A model generated the notes under the pieces. The model ran no database searches. It was not told where the DNA came from and saw nothing but the letters and a program-made list of their open reading frames with translations. A stretch of DNA of 26,095 nucleotides. Origin: a virus. The stretch is taken from the IMG/VR virus record IMGVR_UViG_3300017967_000178, positions 1 through 26,095 of that record; one strand, written 5' to 3'. Positions 1 through 10,434 of the stretch are shown here, piece by piece. Made by a program: the position numbers and the translations under genes. The first letter of the stretch is position 1; each line of letters opens with the position of its first letter.

Positions 1-3000
1 ATCCAGAACGTTTCGATCTTCGCTGTTGGTTTCGCTGATCACTTCCTGATGGAAAGTGGCGGTGACATGTCGATCACCAACTCGAACTCCAACTTCGGTA
101 ATACATCACTTCATGCAATCGGTCACAAAGGATTTGCATTCAATAGTGATAAGGGTGGATATATTGATGCTATTATTCCTCCAAAAGTTATTGAAACAAC
201 TGAAAAGAGGATCAACTACTATCCATTCAACTTACCTGCAACCATTAATGGTGTAGAAGGTATTCAAACTGCTAACCAGGGACTTCCTGTTTTAAACCAT
301 ACAAGACTATATCTTGAGTCTAACGACGATGCTCTTGATCCTGCAAATCGTCCCGCTGTTTCTATCGATGGATATAGACTAGGTGCCAGACAGAATGACA
401 AGATTTATGTAAAACTTGAGAAAGGATATTCTACTGACGACCAGGAATATAGTGCAGAACTAAATCCAACTGGTTTCGTCAAGTTTATCGCTAAACCAGA
501 TATCATTGCTCCTTCTACTGGCGGAGCAATTGATAATCTTTCTCTTGATGCTGCAAACCTAATCGAGGCAAACAAAACATTCTTCCAAGAAGAAGTGTTT
601 GGTTATGTTCTAGAGAAGTATCCCGATCTTCAGCAAATTTCTTATGTTAATCCTGGTCTAGATCCAGAATCTAATCGCTACCAAGATGCTCGCAATCTCA
701 TTGTTTCAAACAGAGACGAGATTGTAAATGAGGCATATGATTCGATGTATGCTGCTTTCGGTCCTGCTGGTGAGAACAATGCTCAGTTCTTGGCAGGAAA
801 CGATGAAACCAAGTGTAAGCGTGACATCGGTTATATTGTTGATGCCATTGCAGAGGACCTAAGAGACGGTGGAAATAGCAATATTATTAATGCAACCAAA
901 GAATATTTCAATCCAGATGGAACACCACTTGCAAATGGTCTCGTAGGTGAAGAAGAGTTTGCTATCTTTGCATTCCGCAGAGCTCGTGATCTCTGTAAGC
1001 AAGCAATCGCAAACTTGTTGACAGTAACTGATAATACTATCACCATTGATCCTGCTAATACTGTTCCTCAGTCATACAAACCAACAAATGCAACATATGA
1101 CCCAGCAACTGGAGATTTTGTAATCACCATTGTTGATCATGGATTCAAAGTTGATGATTACTTAGAGATTAATACCGAGTCATTCACATTTACATGTGCA
1201 ATGGATGGTAATAAAACCGAGCATTCATATCCAACTGTTGGTCAATTTGCTTACAACAAGACAATCCCTGTTGCTGCAGTAACTGACGATACTATTACTA
1301 TCAATGTCGGTGCATCTGGTCCAGATGTTACTTTTACACCATCTGCTGCCACATATGATCCAGCAACTGGTGACCTTGTACTAGAAATTGGTGCTCACAC
1401 ATTATCAACTGGCGAAGGTATTGTCATCGATGACAACTCGCTGAGCTTTACCTGTGCTTTTGATAACAACCAGTCAACAAAGACATATCCACGCCCTGGT
1501 ATTGATCCTTATGCTGGTAGATCAATGCCTATCACGGCAACCACTGCTACCAGCATCACCGTAAATGCTGGTGCATCTGGTCCTAATGTCGCATTCACTC
1601 CAACAAATGCTGTTTATGATGCTGCCAATGGAGATTTAACAGTTACTGTTGGGCAACATGGTCTAGGTGTTGGACGCAGCGTAAAACTAGCAGACAACTC
1701 ATTCACCTTTACCTGTGATCAGGATGGCAATGCTACACAGCATACATATCCACGCCCTGGGCAAGATCCATATGCTGGTCAGGCAATTGCTATTACATCT
1801 GTTGGATCTACACAACACACAGTAACAAATGCATTGTATAATGCTGCCAGTGGTGTTGTTACGCTGACTATCCCAACTCATGGATTCTCTAACGGTGATT
1901 ACATCAAGGTTGCCGATGCTTCTCTCACTTTCTCTTGTGAGTTAGATGGTAACACTGTAAACAAAGCATATCCTCGTGCTGGATACGACTATCCAAGTGG
2001 TAGATGGTTGGCAATCAGCAATGTAACTACAAATACATTTGAAATCAATATTGGATCTTCTTCTTACACTGGTGTTCATACTTTCGTTAGTGCAACCACT
2101 AACGGTGTAGATCGTCAAGATGGTACATTTACCATCAATGTTGGAAATGCTGGAACTGCATCTGGTTCTCTTCATACTTTCGTGAGTGCAGCAACTAACG
2201 CTGTTATCCACCAACCACAAACTCAGCATACTTTTGTTGGTTCAACTGCAAATGCTGTAAGACACCTACCTCAGTCTGCTCATACATTTGTTAGAGCAAC
2301 TGACAATGCAGTTACAATCTATCCAGTATCTAATGTTCTCACTCCATCTGGCAGAAATAAGGATTCTAGAAATCTAATTCTTGCCAACAAGAATGACATT
2401 ATTGACGCTGCTATTGCTGCTATCAACGCATACAACCCTGGTTTTGTCTTCCCAGGTGGAAGTGATGCTAAGTGTAAGCGTGACCTAGGACTTATCATTG
2501 ATGGTATTGCACAAGACCTTTGGTTCGGTGGTAACGAATATACTGTTGCCAATGTAATTGAATACTTCGATGGTAACTCTCTTCTAAGCAATGGTGTTGC
2601 TGGCGAAGTTAATGAGACAATCATTGCTCTACAAAAAGTACAGGATCAAATAAATCTTGCTATCAATAACCAATTAGCAAGTGTAGATAACACTCTAACT
2701 CTTGATGGATCTGGAGATCCTGCTATCGTTGATGACAGTCATGCTGATGCTGAGCAATTAATCAGAAAGAATAAGAAGTTTATTGCTAAAGAAGCATATC
2801 AGCGTATGCTTTCTGCATTCCCAGCATACACACCACAAGCAGGTAATACAGAACAGGATTGTTTAGATGATGTTTATACTGTACTTGATGAAATTCTTTA
2901 TAACCTCAAGTTTGGTGGTAACCACAAAACATATGATGCTGCTAATGTTTATGTAACCAATACACTTGACGGTCAACCAGTAAATACATTTATTGATGCT

Positions 3001-6000
3001 GAGCGTGATGAAGCTTCTAGAGTATTCCAAGAAGCAAGAGACATTGCCATCGATGTAATGCGTAACATCTCTGTTACACCAACTGGATGGACTCCTTCAG
3101 GCGATACTTTACAAGTAACTGATCCAACAATTATCGTTGATACGACAAATCCAACATGTCAGGGTGTTGCTTCTTCGTTGACGACTCTGTTTGGTATCAT
3201 CATTCAGGCAGTTGGAACTGATGCTGGCGTTGGCGATCTCAATGGAATTTCGAGAACTGTACCAACACAACCAACTTCATATGTTGTTGGTAACTGTACA
3301 GATGTTCTTGCCAATGTCGATACTCTCGTCAATATCTTTGTTGATAATCTATATGCTGGTAATTTAAATTCGTTACCAGCAATTGATAATGGTCTTTGGG
3401 ATTGTGCTAATGTAAGAAGCACCATTGATACATTGACCTCCATTATTATTGATGCTATTGATAGTGGAAGTCTTGCAGGTCTACCTGATGTTTCTGCTGG
3501 TGGATTTGCACTTGATAGATTATCTTCTAAGTGCTATCGTGATGTCGGAATTATTACTGATGCAGTTATCAATGACTTGCGTTTTGGTGGTAACCTCAAC
3601 AGCATTCAGGCAGGTGAGGCATACTTTATTGGTAATAATCTAGCATATATCGATGGTGAGAAGACAGAAACTCTCGATGCATGGGGTGTTATCAAGAACC
3701 TTGCAGTCTCTGCTATCCGCAATCACACCACTCAAATCAATGGTTGTCAGTTAGTCAACGGTAGCGCAATTGTCAATGTCGGATCTAATACTGGTCTTGC
3801 TATTGGCATGAGAGTTACTGAGTATCTTCCTACTGACTTCTCTTCTGATGCTCAGTTGAACAATGGTGCTACTCCAATCTACACTAACATTGAAGAGAAT
3901 ACATTCATTAAGAGATTGATTGGTAGTGATCAAGTTGAACTCGGTGTTGAGAATGCAAGATTGAATACTGGTGCCACGAAACCAGTAATTGGTTCTGGTG
4001 GATCCAACATCACTCTATACTTCCAGTTAGAGAGAGGATATTGGGCAGACACTCTACCTACAACAGATCCTACTATCTCTACATCTAATGCTGGATATCC
4101 AGAATGTGCAAATACTGCTTCTGCAGTTGCAACTTTAGTAGATAACATCATCTCTATCATCAACAATGGTATTGGTGCTGTTGACCTTGTAGATCAGATT
4201 GCAACTTCTGCTGATTATGCTAAGAGGGCAACAATCTGGACCATCGATACAACAGGAACCAGTTCACCAAATCCACACAAACTTGAGACTGGTACTGCAG
4301 TTAGACTGGTCCCAAGACCAAGATGGGATGATGAAGCAGGTAAGTATGTTGATGTTGATAAGCGTCTTATCAGACTTCCAAACGGATTTGATACTAACAG
4401 AACTTACTTTGTAATTGCTCCTGGAAGAAAAACATTACCACATGATTACTCATCTACTGGTTTTGCTAAGACAGAAGTTACCAAATTGATGCTTGCGGAA
4501 ACCAAAGCAAACGCAGCTGCAGGTATTTACATCTATTCTTCCGAATCGGATACTATCGATAAGGATGTTGAAATTGATATGTATCAATTTGTACTTGATG
4601 AGAAGTACGATCTTGATACTTACAAGTGTACTCTAGATGTTCCAGTTGCTGGAGGATCTGCAGTTACTGGTGGTATTGTGGCAAATGTTGCACACATCTT
4701 CGATGTTCCACAGAGCGTACCACAAAGAGTCTTCTTCAGACCAATTGGTAACTCAAATCTACCTTTACTCGCAGCAATTCTTCAGGGCGATAATGCTGCT
4801 GCTAATAACAACGATTCGACTGCTGGAATTGCTGATTCTGCTGGTAGACTAAACCCAGAGTTTGAATTCTATGTTCGTTATCAACCATCTCTTTCAAAAC
4901 CAAACAAAGTCTTTACAATCTATAAGACATTCTCAAATGCTATCAATGATATTGATAGAATTACTTTCCAAACATTAGATCCAGATCTAAAGTTCACAGT
5001 ATACGCTAACAAGTCTAAGTCTCCATTTGGATTTGATCCAAGAGGAATTGATTATTCGAATAGCGCAACTGGTAGATGGTATATTAAGGTCAAAGATACT
5101 TCTAGTAACAATAATGCTCTGTCTGTTCAGCAAGAAAGCATTCTCTGGAGAACTCATCAGTCTGATTATACTCAATCTCCAGATCCTAAGACTGCGGATT
5201 CCTGGTACTTTAGACAAGAAGATGATCGTGGCGCGGATGATAGAACATATAAACTTCGTTATGTCATCCCTCAGTATCTTGAGGGCGTTAGAGATCCTAT
5301 CAATGGATTTGTTCTCAAAACAAGAACTGATACTAGCCGTAGACTAAGACCACAAAAGATCCTACTAAAACCAGCACCTGGCAATTTCAAGACGGATGCA
5401 TATTTCCAGAATGATGCAAACCCAGGGGAAAGAATTGGTTGGACAACTGATGAAATCTTAACAAACCTAGGATCTCTGAACAATGCATATGATCCATACA
5501 ATTTAGCACAGGGTAAGAAGACAATTGTTAGTGATAACAATGTCAGCATGACCATTCAGTCTGGTAGATTTAAGACTGTTGATGGTCAAAACCTACTAGA
5601 ATTGACTGTTTATGATTACGAACCAAATCCAAACATTCTAAGTTTGGGTAAGGCGAGATTTAGAACAGTTAAGATTACTGCACCACAAGGCGGTTCATTT
5701 GAAGTTGAAAAGACTTTGGATGCTGGTTCTATTAATTCCGCAAACCGTATTACATGGTCTGGTAATAGTTCTGGTAGTGCATATGTACATGCATATACAA
5801 ATATTGGTAATGATCATTACCTAATTCTAAAGGGATATAGCGATGGTGATCTGGAATATTCTCCTTTCTACAACACCAGATTCCAACAAGGTAAGATTTA
5901 TGCTGATCTTTTAGACGATCCAGATAGTGGCAAGTCTCTTCCACTCAAGAGATTGATTGAGAAGGAGAGAAACGATCTATTCTACAAGCAAGACGGAGCG

Positions 6001-9000
6001 CCAGTATATACTATTACTCCTGGTGATACTATCAAAGAAGATGGAACTGAGAACAGATATGTTGTTGCTTCTGTTGAAGATGCTGGTGAGATTGAAGATA
6101 CTTTCTACATCTTTGATATTGAAACTCTGCAGCGTAGAATTAGCGGTCAGCAAGATGGTATTTACTATCTAACTGCAATTCGTGGTAATATTTCTCCTCT
6201 ACCATTGGGTGCTGGTAACCAGCGTAACTTCCGCAACTTTAAGTTCTCGCAACCAGTCTCCTACTTGTATCCACAAAATTACAAGAACGATCCATATTGG
6301 TTCCAGTATGCTGGTACAACAGCAAATGAGAAGGCAAATGCTGCAACATTGATTGATCCACCAGCAACATACTCTGCTGCTGACAACTATGTACATGGTT
6401 TAGTTAGAACTAACGATTCTAAGTCTTCTATGACCAAGGAGACAATTCTTGATCTTATTAAGACTCCTGCGTTTGAAGATAATACTTACACCACTGTTGC
6501 AGGTGAGATTGATGCTAGAATTCAGGCACAAGAAGGTAATGCATCTTCTGGTGCTGAAGATCGTCAAATTCCTATCGCTGGTGATAACAGAGTATATGTC
6601 GATCAAAAGTGGTATGTTGAACTTCGTAGACCATCTATTGCTCGTGCTGGTAACCATACATTTGAATATCTTGGTTTCGGTCCTGGTAACTACTCCACAG
6701 GTCTCCCAGCGCGTCAGGAGATCGTCTTAACGGCGACTCAGGACTACTATGCCCAAGCGAAGCGCCAAGACGCTGGTATCGTCTTCTACACGGGTATTAA
6801 CTCGAATGGTGAACTCTACATTGGTAACCGTAAGATCAACGCTATTACTGGCGAAGAAGAGTTCCTAGAAAGAGCAGCACTGATTGACTCTGATGATACT
6901 GATGATGATATCAGTTCACTTGTTACCACCTTTGATGTTCCTGTTACATTTAACCAGAACATCACAATCAATGGTGGAGATGGAGAACTAGTTAGCAACT
7001 TCAATGCTCCTATTGCTCTCAATGTTAACAATGAAGATCTGACATTCCAACCAAATGCTCTGCAGGTTTACTCCAATGTCAATGTTACCAATCCAGATGG
7101 AACGGCAAACAACCCATTACTTGATCGTACTTCGTTTACTCCTCGTCAGACTGGAGATATCTTTATTGGTAAGAACCAAGTTAAGGCATCTCAGTTTGTA
7201 ATTAATGCGATTAGAAACGGACAGAGCTATCAGTTGCAGACACATACTACAATTGAAAGCAGTGGTGCTTTAGCATCAAATGTGACTCCAAACCAATCTA
7301 CCTTGTACACACAAGGATTTGGTGGAAGCGCATTAGATACCAAGCAAAATGTTAAGTATGGCAGTCAGGGAGCATATATTCTTCCTTCTGATGGAGATAT
7401 TCTACTTAAGGGAGAATCTGTTGAGAGATCTGGATCTCTTGGATGGATCTTTGCAAACTACTACACAAATATTCCTGCTGATAGCATTGCTTCCATTCAA
7501 TTTAATGGAACTGTTTATGTTAAGATCAATTGGAACTTAGTTAACTCTGTACAGCAAACCAATGCTACATTAGGAATCAGAGAAACCTCTAGAATCAGAA
7601 TTGATAACTTCTATCCAAATGGTGCCTTAAATTCCAATGGTGGATTCCCAATTGTTTCTCCAACCATTCAAAATGTAAATTATCCATTCGCTGCTGGCGA
7701 TACATATTGCTACATCCAAATCGGTGAAAGTATCGCTGCAGTATCTTATGATACTGATGGTGATGGACAACTTGATAACCCAGTTTCCAATCCAACTTGG
7801 GCAAACCTTGTACTAAGAGCTGGAACACCTATTAACGGTGGAACTCCTGCTCCTACAATGGACTTCTCTTCTGCAAACTGGAAAGAGACTGGAATTATTG
7901 GCGGCGAGGTTCTTAGAACTGCTACTGAAACCATTGGTGACTATAAGTTGGGAATCAACACTATTGCAGCTGCTGCTCATAGTGCATATGAAACAGCATT
8001 TGTAAGTGCTGACACAGATCCTAAGGCAAACTTAGATGTTGTTGGTACAACATGGATTAGCGGTAAGAAGGTTCTATCTTGGTTAGATGAGTCTGCTGGA
8101 ACTCTGGTAAACAGAACAGAAACGGCACAAGCAAATGCATTCCTAGTTGGTTACTTTAGAGATTCACCCGATTCTACCGCACTCTTGAGAGTCAATACTC
8201 TTACAAATAGAGTCGGTATTAACATTGCTAACAACAATACCTTACTTGATAAGACATTTGTTGTTGATGGTGAAGTTAGATTCTCTAATACTTTGACTCT
8301 AACGAATGGAACTATTGAAAGTCCTTCTGGAACCTTTAACCTAGGTCCTACAAGTACGACTATCAACCTGTTCCCAGCAGCAACTACTCTAAATGTTGCA
8401 AATACTGCAACAGCAGCTCAACAAATTAACCTAGGCAATAACACATCAAATCAAAGTATCACAGTTGGATCTGCTGCTACTCAAACTCAATTATATCTAC
8501 ATAGCAATTCTCAGAATTCTATTATTGATATCGGTACAGTATCTAACTCCAGTTCTGCATACCAGTCTACCATCCTCATGGGTGGTGCATTCCAGAATAC
8601 ATCTTCACTCTTCAATGTCAGAAACAGACTATTTAAGGCGGATGGTGATATTCAGTTTGGTACTCCATCTACTGGTATCACGAAGATGTATTCGTTCACT
8701 CCAAAACTGGAGTTGTTCAGTGCATCTGGTGGATCAAACGAAATTGATCTTTGCCGTACTGGTTCTATTCTCAGCATCGGTGCTGATGCAGGAACTACAA
8801 CCATCAATAACAGTCTATATGTTAAAGCGAGTGAAGAAGTTGACGGCAACATCACATTAAATGGTGGTCTATCTGTCGGTATCATTACTGCAACTAGAGG
8901 TATCTTCTCTACATCTACTTCATCACATGCTGTTGGCGCAACTGATGATCTCAACATTGATATTTACAGAAGAGTTGAGATTGGTAAGACGATTGACTCA

Positions 9001-10425
9001 CAAGGTAATTCTCTCTGGGGTGGAAGCACCTTCCTATACGGAGCTTCTACATATTTCTTACCTGTTAATGAGGCAATTGGTGTTACTGATATAGCTATTG
9101 GTGATCTACTTCTAATCGATAGATCTACAACAATTGGCGGTAGCAACCAAGCAAACTCTGAAATTGTTAGAGTTGAATCTATCATCAATGGTACTAACGC
9201 TGCAGATCCTGAGGGTTATAGAGTTGAAGTTTCGAGAGCACAGGAAGGAACCACACTTAGAACTGATCACCCCGATAATGTTGAGGTCGTTAAACTCAAC
9301 AAGCAGAATAATGTAAGTTATCTAACCACTGCGATTCCTACTGCTGGTAATCAGGGTGATTCGGTACAGATTACAACTGCTGAGTTTGGTGGCAGCATCA
9401 ATATTAACGACATCATCAGACTAAATGATACTGAATTGTTTAATGTTACTGCTGTAAGCACTGATGCAGATAACATTCAAGGTTTGAGAATCAACGACGG
9501 TGCTGAACCAACTGCATTTACTGTATTCACAGTTCTTTCTACCACAGGTCAAACGACAATTGAAGGTCCAACTGAAATCAGAAATGACATTACTCTAACT
9601 GGTAGCACATCAAATAATGATAAGATGTTCACTATCACGAATGGTGCTTCTACTCCTATTACTGTATTTGATGTTGACAGTTCTGATGGTGATACTAGAA
9701 TTCTTGGTGATTTGAAAGTTGGTGCAAACTTCCAAGAGTTTGAAGTTGACGGTGATCTTGGAAATATCACCATGAGAGGTGGTTCAATTGATATCTTTGA
9801 TAATGCTGGAACTACCAAGAAACTTGAATTCATTAACGGCAACGGCAACCTAACCATTGCTGGTGTCATTGAAACTGAGGGAACGGGAACAAACCTATTT
9901 GCAGGTGATGTTCAACTTAATGGTGGTGATCTCACTGTTAATGATGGAACCACAACGAGATTCAAGGTAAATAATGATGGTGGAATTGATCTCGGTGGCA
10001 TCACTGATTACTTTAGTCAGTCTGGTGCTAGAAAGTGGATCTATCAATCTACAGTATCTGGTGACGGCGGAGTCTTGACTCCTAATGTCAACTACTTCAC
10101 CAAAGCATCCTCTGACCTTGTTCTCAAGTTACCTGCGAATGCATCTACTGGAGATATGATTAGATTTGTTGATATTGGCGGCGCTTTGACCTATAATATC
10201 AGAATGATTATTAGAGCACCTGACGGCATTCCTGTTGCAGGAGACTCTACAAATACTGACCTAAGTATTAGTGGTGTTGACTTCACTGATTATGATGGTG
10301 GAGAACTAATTGTTACTACACCTAACGCATCGTTTGGTCTGGTTTATTCTGGAGCAACGAACGCAGATGGAACTGCTACTGGAGTTCCAAGCAACCTACA
10401 AGGTTGGTGGTTAATGGAAATTTGA
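1..10425 (+). CDS. Giant virion structural / tail-fibre-like protein, 5' end outside window
   Basis: The reading frame is already open at base 1, and the first in-window ATG (49) has no obvious ribosome binding site, so the true start lies upstream; at least 3474 codons are present. From the left the protein shows a short conserved N-terminal stretch, then copies of a helical unit with the motif KCxRDxGxIxDAxxxDLxxGGN (nt about 541-3735), four beta-rich units of about 80 residues (nt 1081-2076), 18-residue HTFV repeats (nt 2077-2330), and Cys-led amphipathic helices (nt 3150-4180). A GC-richer island encodes the GFGPGNYSTGLPARQE region (nt about 6660-6860). The last third is rich in short Asn/Gly/Thr beta-repeats with GDxxxxGxLxV-like turns, as in trimeric phage fibres, and ends in GWWLMEI. 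From memory, similar repeats occur in very large cyanomyovirus structural proteins. The exact virion location (baseplate, fibre or whisker) cannot be decided here. It is followed by two in-frame stops (TGA TAA). Confidence 0.85.
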   Translation: MQNVSIFAVGFADHFLMESGGDMSITNSNSNFGNTSLHAIGHKGFAFNSDKGGYIDAIIPPKVIETTEKRINYYPFNLPATINGVEGIQTANQGLPVLNHTRLYLESNDDALDPANRPAVSIDGYRLGARQNDKIYVKLEKGYSTDDQEYSAELNPTGFVKFIAKPDIIAPSTGGAIDNLSLDAANLIEANKTFFQEEVFGYVLEKYPDLQQISYVNPGLDPESNRYQDARNLIVSNRDEIVNEAYDSMYAAFGPAGENNAQFLAGNDETKCKRDIGYIVDAIAEDLRDGGNSNIINATKEYFNPDGTPLANGLVGEEEFAIFAFRRARDLCKQAIANLLTVTDNTITIDPANTVPQSYKPTNATYDPATGDFVITIVDHGFKVDDYLEINTESFTFTCAMDGNKTEHSYPTVGQFAYNKTIPVAAVTDDTITINVGASGPDVTFTPSAATYDPATGDLVLEIGAHTLSTGEGIVIDDNSLSFTCAFDNNQSTKTYPRPGIDPYAGRSMPITATTATSITVNAGASGPNVAFTPTNAVYDAANGDLTVTVGQHGLGVGRSVKLADNSFTFTCDQDGNATQHTYPRPGQDPYAGQAIAITSVGSTQHTVTNALYNAASGVVTLTIPTHGFSNGDYIKVADASLTFSCELDGNTVNKAYPRAGYDYPSGRWLAISNVTTNTFEINIGSSSYTGVHTFVSATTNGVDRQDGTFTINVGNAGTASGSLHTFVSAATNAVIHQPQTQHTFVGSTANAVRHLPQSAHTFVRATDNAVTIYPVSNVLTPSGRNKDSRNLILANKNDIIDAAIAAINAYNPGFVFPGGSDAKCKRDLGLIIDGIAQDLWFGGNEYTVANVIEYFDGNSLLSNGVAGEVNETIIALQKVQDQINLAINNQLASVDNTLTLDGSGDPAIVDDSHADAEQLIRKNKKFIAKEAYQRMLSAFPAYTPQAGNTEQDCLDDVYTVLDEILYNLKFGGNHKTYDAANVYVTNTLDGQPVNTFIDAERDEASRVFQEARDIAIDVMRNISVTPTGWTPSGDTLQVTDPTIIVDTTNPTCQGVASSLTTLFGIIIQAVGTDAGVGDLNGISRTVPTQPTSYVVGNCTDVLANVDTLVNIFVDNLYAGNLNSLPAIDNGLWDCANVRSTIDTLTSIIIDAIDSGSLAGLPDVSAGGFALDRLSSKCYRDVGIITDAVINDLRFGGNLNSIQAGEAYFIGNNLAYIDGEKTETLDAWGVIKNLAVSAIRNHTTQINGCQLVNGSAIVNVGSNTGLAIGMRVTEYLPTDFSSDAQLNNGATPIYTNIEENTFIKRLIGSDQVELGVENARLNTGATKPVIGSGGSNITLYFQLERGYWADTLPTTDPTISTSNAGYPECANTASAVATLVDNIISIINNGIGAVDLVDQIATSADYAKRATIWTIDTTGTSSPNPHKLETGTAVRLVPRPRWDDEAGKYVDVDKRLIRLPNGFDTNRTYFVIAPGRKTLPHDYSSTGFAKTEVTKLMLAETKANAAAGIYIYSSESDTIDKDVEIDMYQFVLDEKYDLDTYKCTLDVPVAGGSAVTGGIVANVAHIFDVPQSVPQRVFFRPIGNSNLPLLAAILQGDNAAANNNDSTAGIADSAGRLNPEFEFYVRYQPSLSKPNKVFTIYKTFSNAINDIDRITFQTLDPDLKFTVYANKSKSPFGFDPRGIDYSNSATGRWYIKVKDTSSNNNALSVQQESILWRTHQSDYTQSPDPKTADSWYFRQEDDRGADDRTYKLRYVIPQYLEGVRDPINGFVLKTRTDTSRRLRPQKILLKPAPGNFKTDAYFQNDANPGERIGWTTDEILTNLGSLNNAYDPYNLAQGKKTIVSDNNVSMTIQSGRFKTVDGQNLLELTVYDYEPNPNILSLGKARFRTVKITAPQGGSFEVEKTLDAGSINSANRITWSGNSSGSAYVHAYTNIGNDHYLILKGYSDGDLEYSPFYNTRFQQGKIYADLLDDPDSGKSLPLKRLIEKERNDLFYKQDGAPVYTITPGDTIKEDGTENRYVVASVEDAGEIEDTFYIFDIETLQRRISGQQDGIYYLTAIRGNISPLPLGAGNQRNFRNFKFSQPVSYLYPQNYKNDPYWFQYAGTTANEKANAATLIDPPATYSAADNYVHGLVRTNDSKSSMTKETILDLIKTPAFEDNTYTTVAGEIDARIQAQEGNASSGAEDRQIPIAGDNRVYVDQKWYVELRRPSIARAGNHTFEYLGFGPGNYSTGLPARQEIVLTATQDYYAQAKRQDAGIVFYTGINSNGELYIGNRKINAITGEEEFLERAALIDSDDTDDDISSLVTTFDVPVTFNQNITINGGDGELVSNFNAPIALNVNNEDLTFQPNALQVYSNVNVTNPDGTANNPLLDRTSFTPRQTGDIFIGKNQVKASQFVINAIRNGQSYQLQTHTTIESSGALASNVTPNQSTLYTQGFGGSALDTKQNVKYGSQGAYILPSDGDILLKGESVERSGSLGWIFANYYTNIPADSIASIQFNGTVYVKINWNLVNSVQQTNATLGIRETSRIRIDNFYPNGALNSNGGFPIVSPTIQNVNYPFAAGDTYCYIQIGESIAAVSYDTDGDGQLDNPVSNPTWANLVLRAGTPINGGTPAPTMDFSSANWKETGIIGGEVLRTATETIGDYKLGINTIAAAAHSAYETAFVSADTDPKANLDVVGTTWISGKKVLSWLDESAGTLVNRTETAQANAFLVGYFRDSPDSTALLRVNTLTNRVGINIANNNTLLDKTFVVDGEVRFSNTLTLTNGTIESPSGTFNLGPTSTTINLFPAATTLNVANTATAAQQINLGNNTSNQSITVGSAATQTQLYLHSNSQNSIIDIGTVSNSSSAYQSTILMGGAFQNTSSLFNVRNRLFKADGDIQFGTPSTGITKMYSFTPKLELFSASGGSNEIDLCRTGSILSIGADAGTTTINNSLYVKASEEVDGNITLNGGLSVGIITATRGIFSTSTSSHAVGATDDLNIDIYRRVEIGKTIDSQGNSLWGGSTFLYGASTYFLPVNEAIGVTDIAIGDLLLIDRSTTIGGSNQANSEIVRVESIINGTNAADPEGYRVEVSRAQEGTTLRTDHPDNVEVVKLNKQNNVSYLTTAIPTAGNQGDSVQITTAEFGGSININDIIRLNDTELFNVTAVSTDADNIQGLRINDGAEPTAFTVFTVLSTTGQTTIEGPTEIRNDITLTGSTSNNDKMFTITNGASTPITVFDVDSSDGDTRILGDLKVGANFQEFEVDGDLGNITMRGGSIDIFDNAGTTKKLEFINGNGNLTIAGVIETEGTGTNLFAGDVQLNGGDLTVNDGTTTRFKVNNDGGIDLGGITDYFSQSGARKWIYQSTVSGDGGVLTPNVNYFTKASSDLVLKLPANASTGDMIRFVDIGGALTYNIRMIIRAPDGIPVAGDSTNTDLSISGVDFTDYDGGELIVTTPNASFGLVYSGATNADGTATGVPSNLQGWWLMEI
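1081..2076 (+). repeat. Four tandem beta-rich units of about 80 residues
   Basis: The units begin near 1081, 1339, 1600 and 1821 with xTNAxYDxAxGDxxxTI-like strands. They continue with HGFxxGDxIxxxDxSxTFTC, then a DGNxTxHxYPRPGxDPYAG loop and a VTTxTxxINxGxS strand. The central Cys and the YPRPG loop are the best preserved parts. They look like a small repeated beta-fold in a fibre or shaft. I do not recognise a named family. Confidence 0.75.
2077..2330 (+). repeat. Short HTFV repeats (18-residue period)
   Basis: His-Thr-Phe-Val starts at 2077, 2173, 2227 and 2281. The last two intervals are exactly 54 bases (18 residues) and the first is 96 bases. Each unit reads HTFVxxxxNAVxxxxxx. This directly continues the 80-residue units, whose ends carry the same strand, so it looks like local expansion of one terminal segment. 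Confidence 0.7.
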
Positions 10426-10434
10426 TAAAAACAG

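Larger units (their letters stand above)
541..3735 (+). repeat. Protein-level helical repeat family inside the giant structural gene
   Basis: Diverged copies of one helical unit are spread over this span. Each begins with a DAxxLIxxNKxxIxxEA-like helix and continues to KCxRDxGxIxDAxxxDLxxGGN, then a YF/GN segment and a last helix of the type ARDLxxxAIxN. The best copies lie at about 685-1020, 2362-2680, 2749-3075 (KC changed to DC) and 3530-3735 (first helix missing), with a half copy at about 541-680. The 15 bases coding KCKRD are identical at 811-825 and 2470-2484. The function is unknown; a structural spacer or trimerisation role is inferred. Confidence 0.75.

Noticed and set aside
49-51. 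ATG at 49 as the true start of the giant protein
   Set aside because: The frame is open to base 1 with protein-like sequence (NVSIFAVGFADHF) and there is no ribosome binding site, so the start is outside the window.
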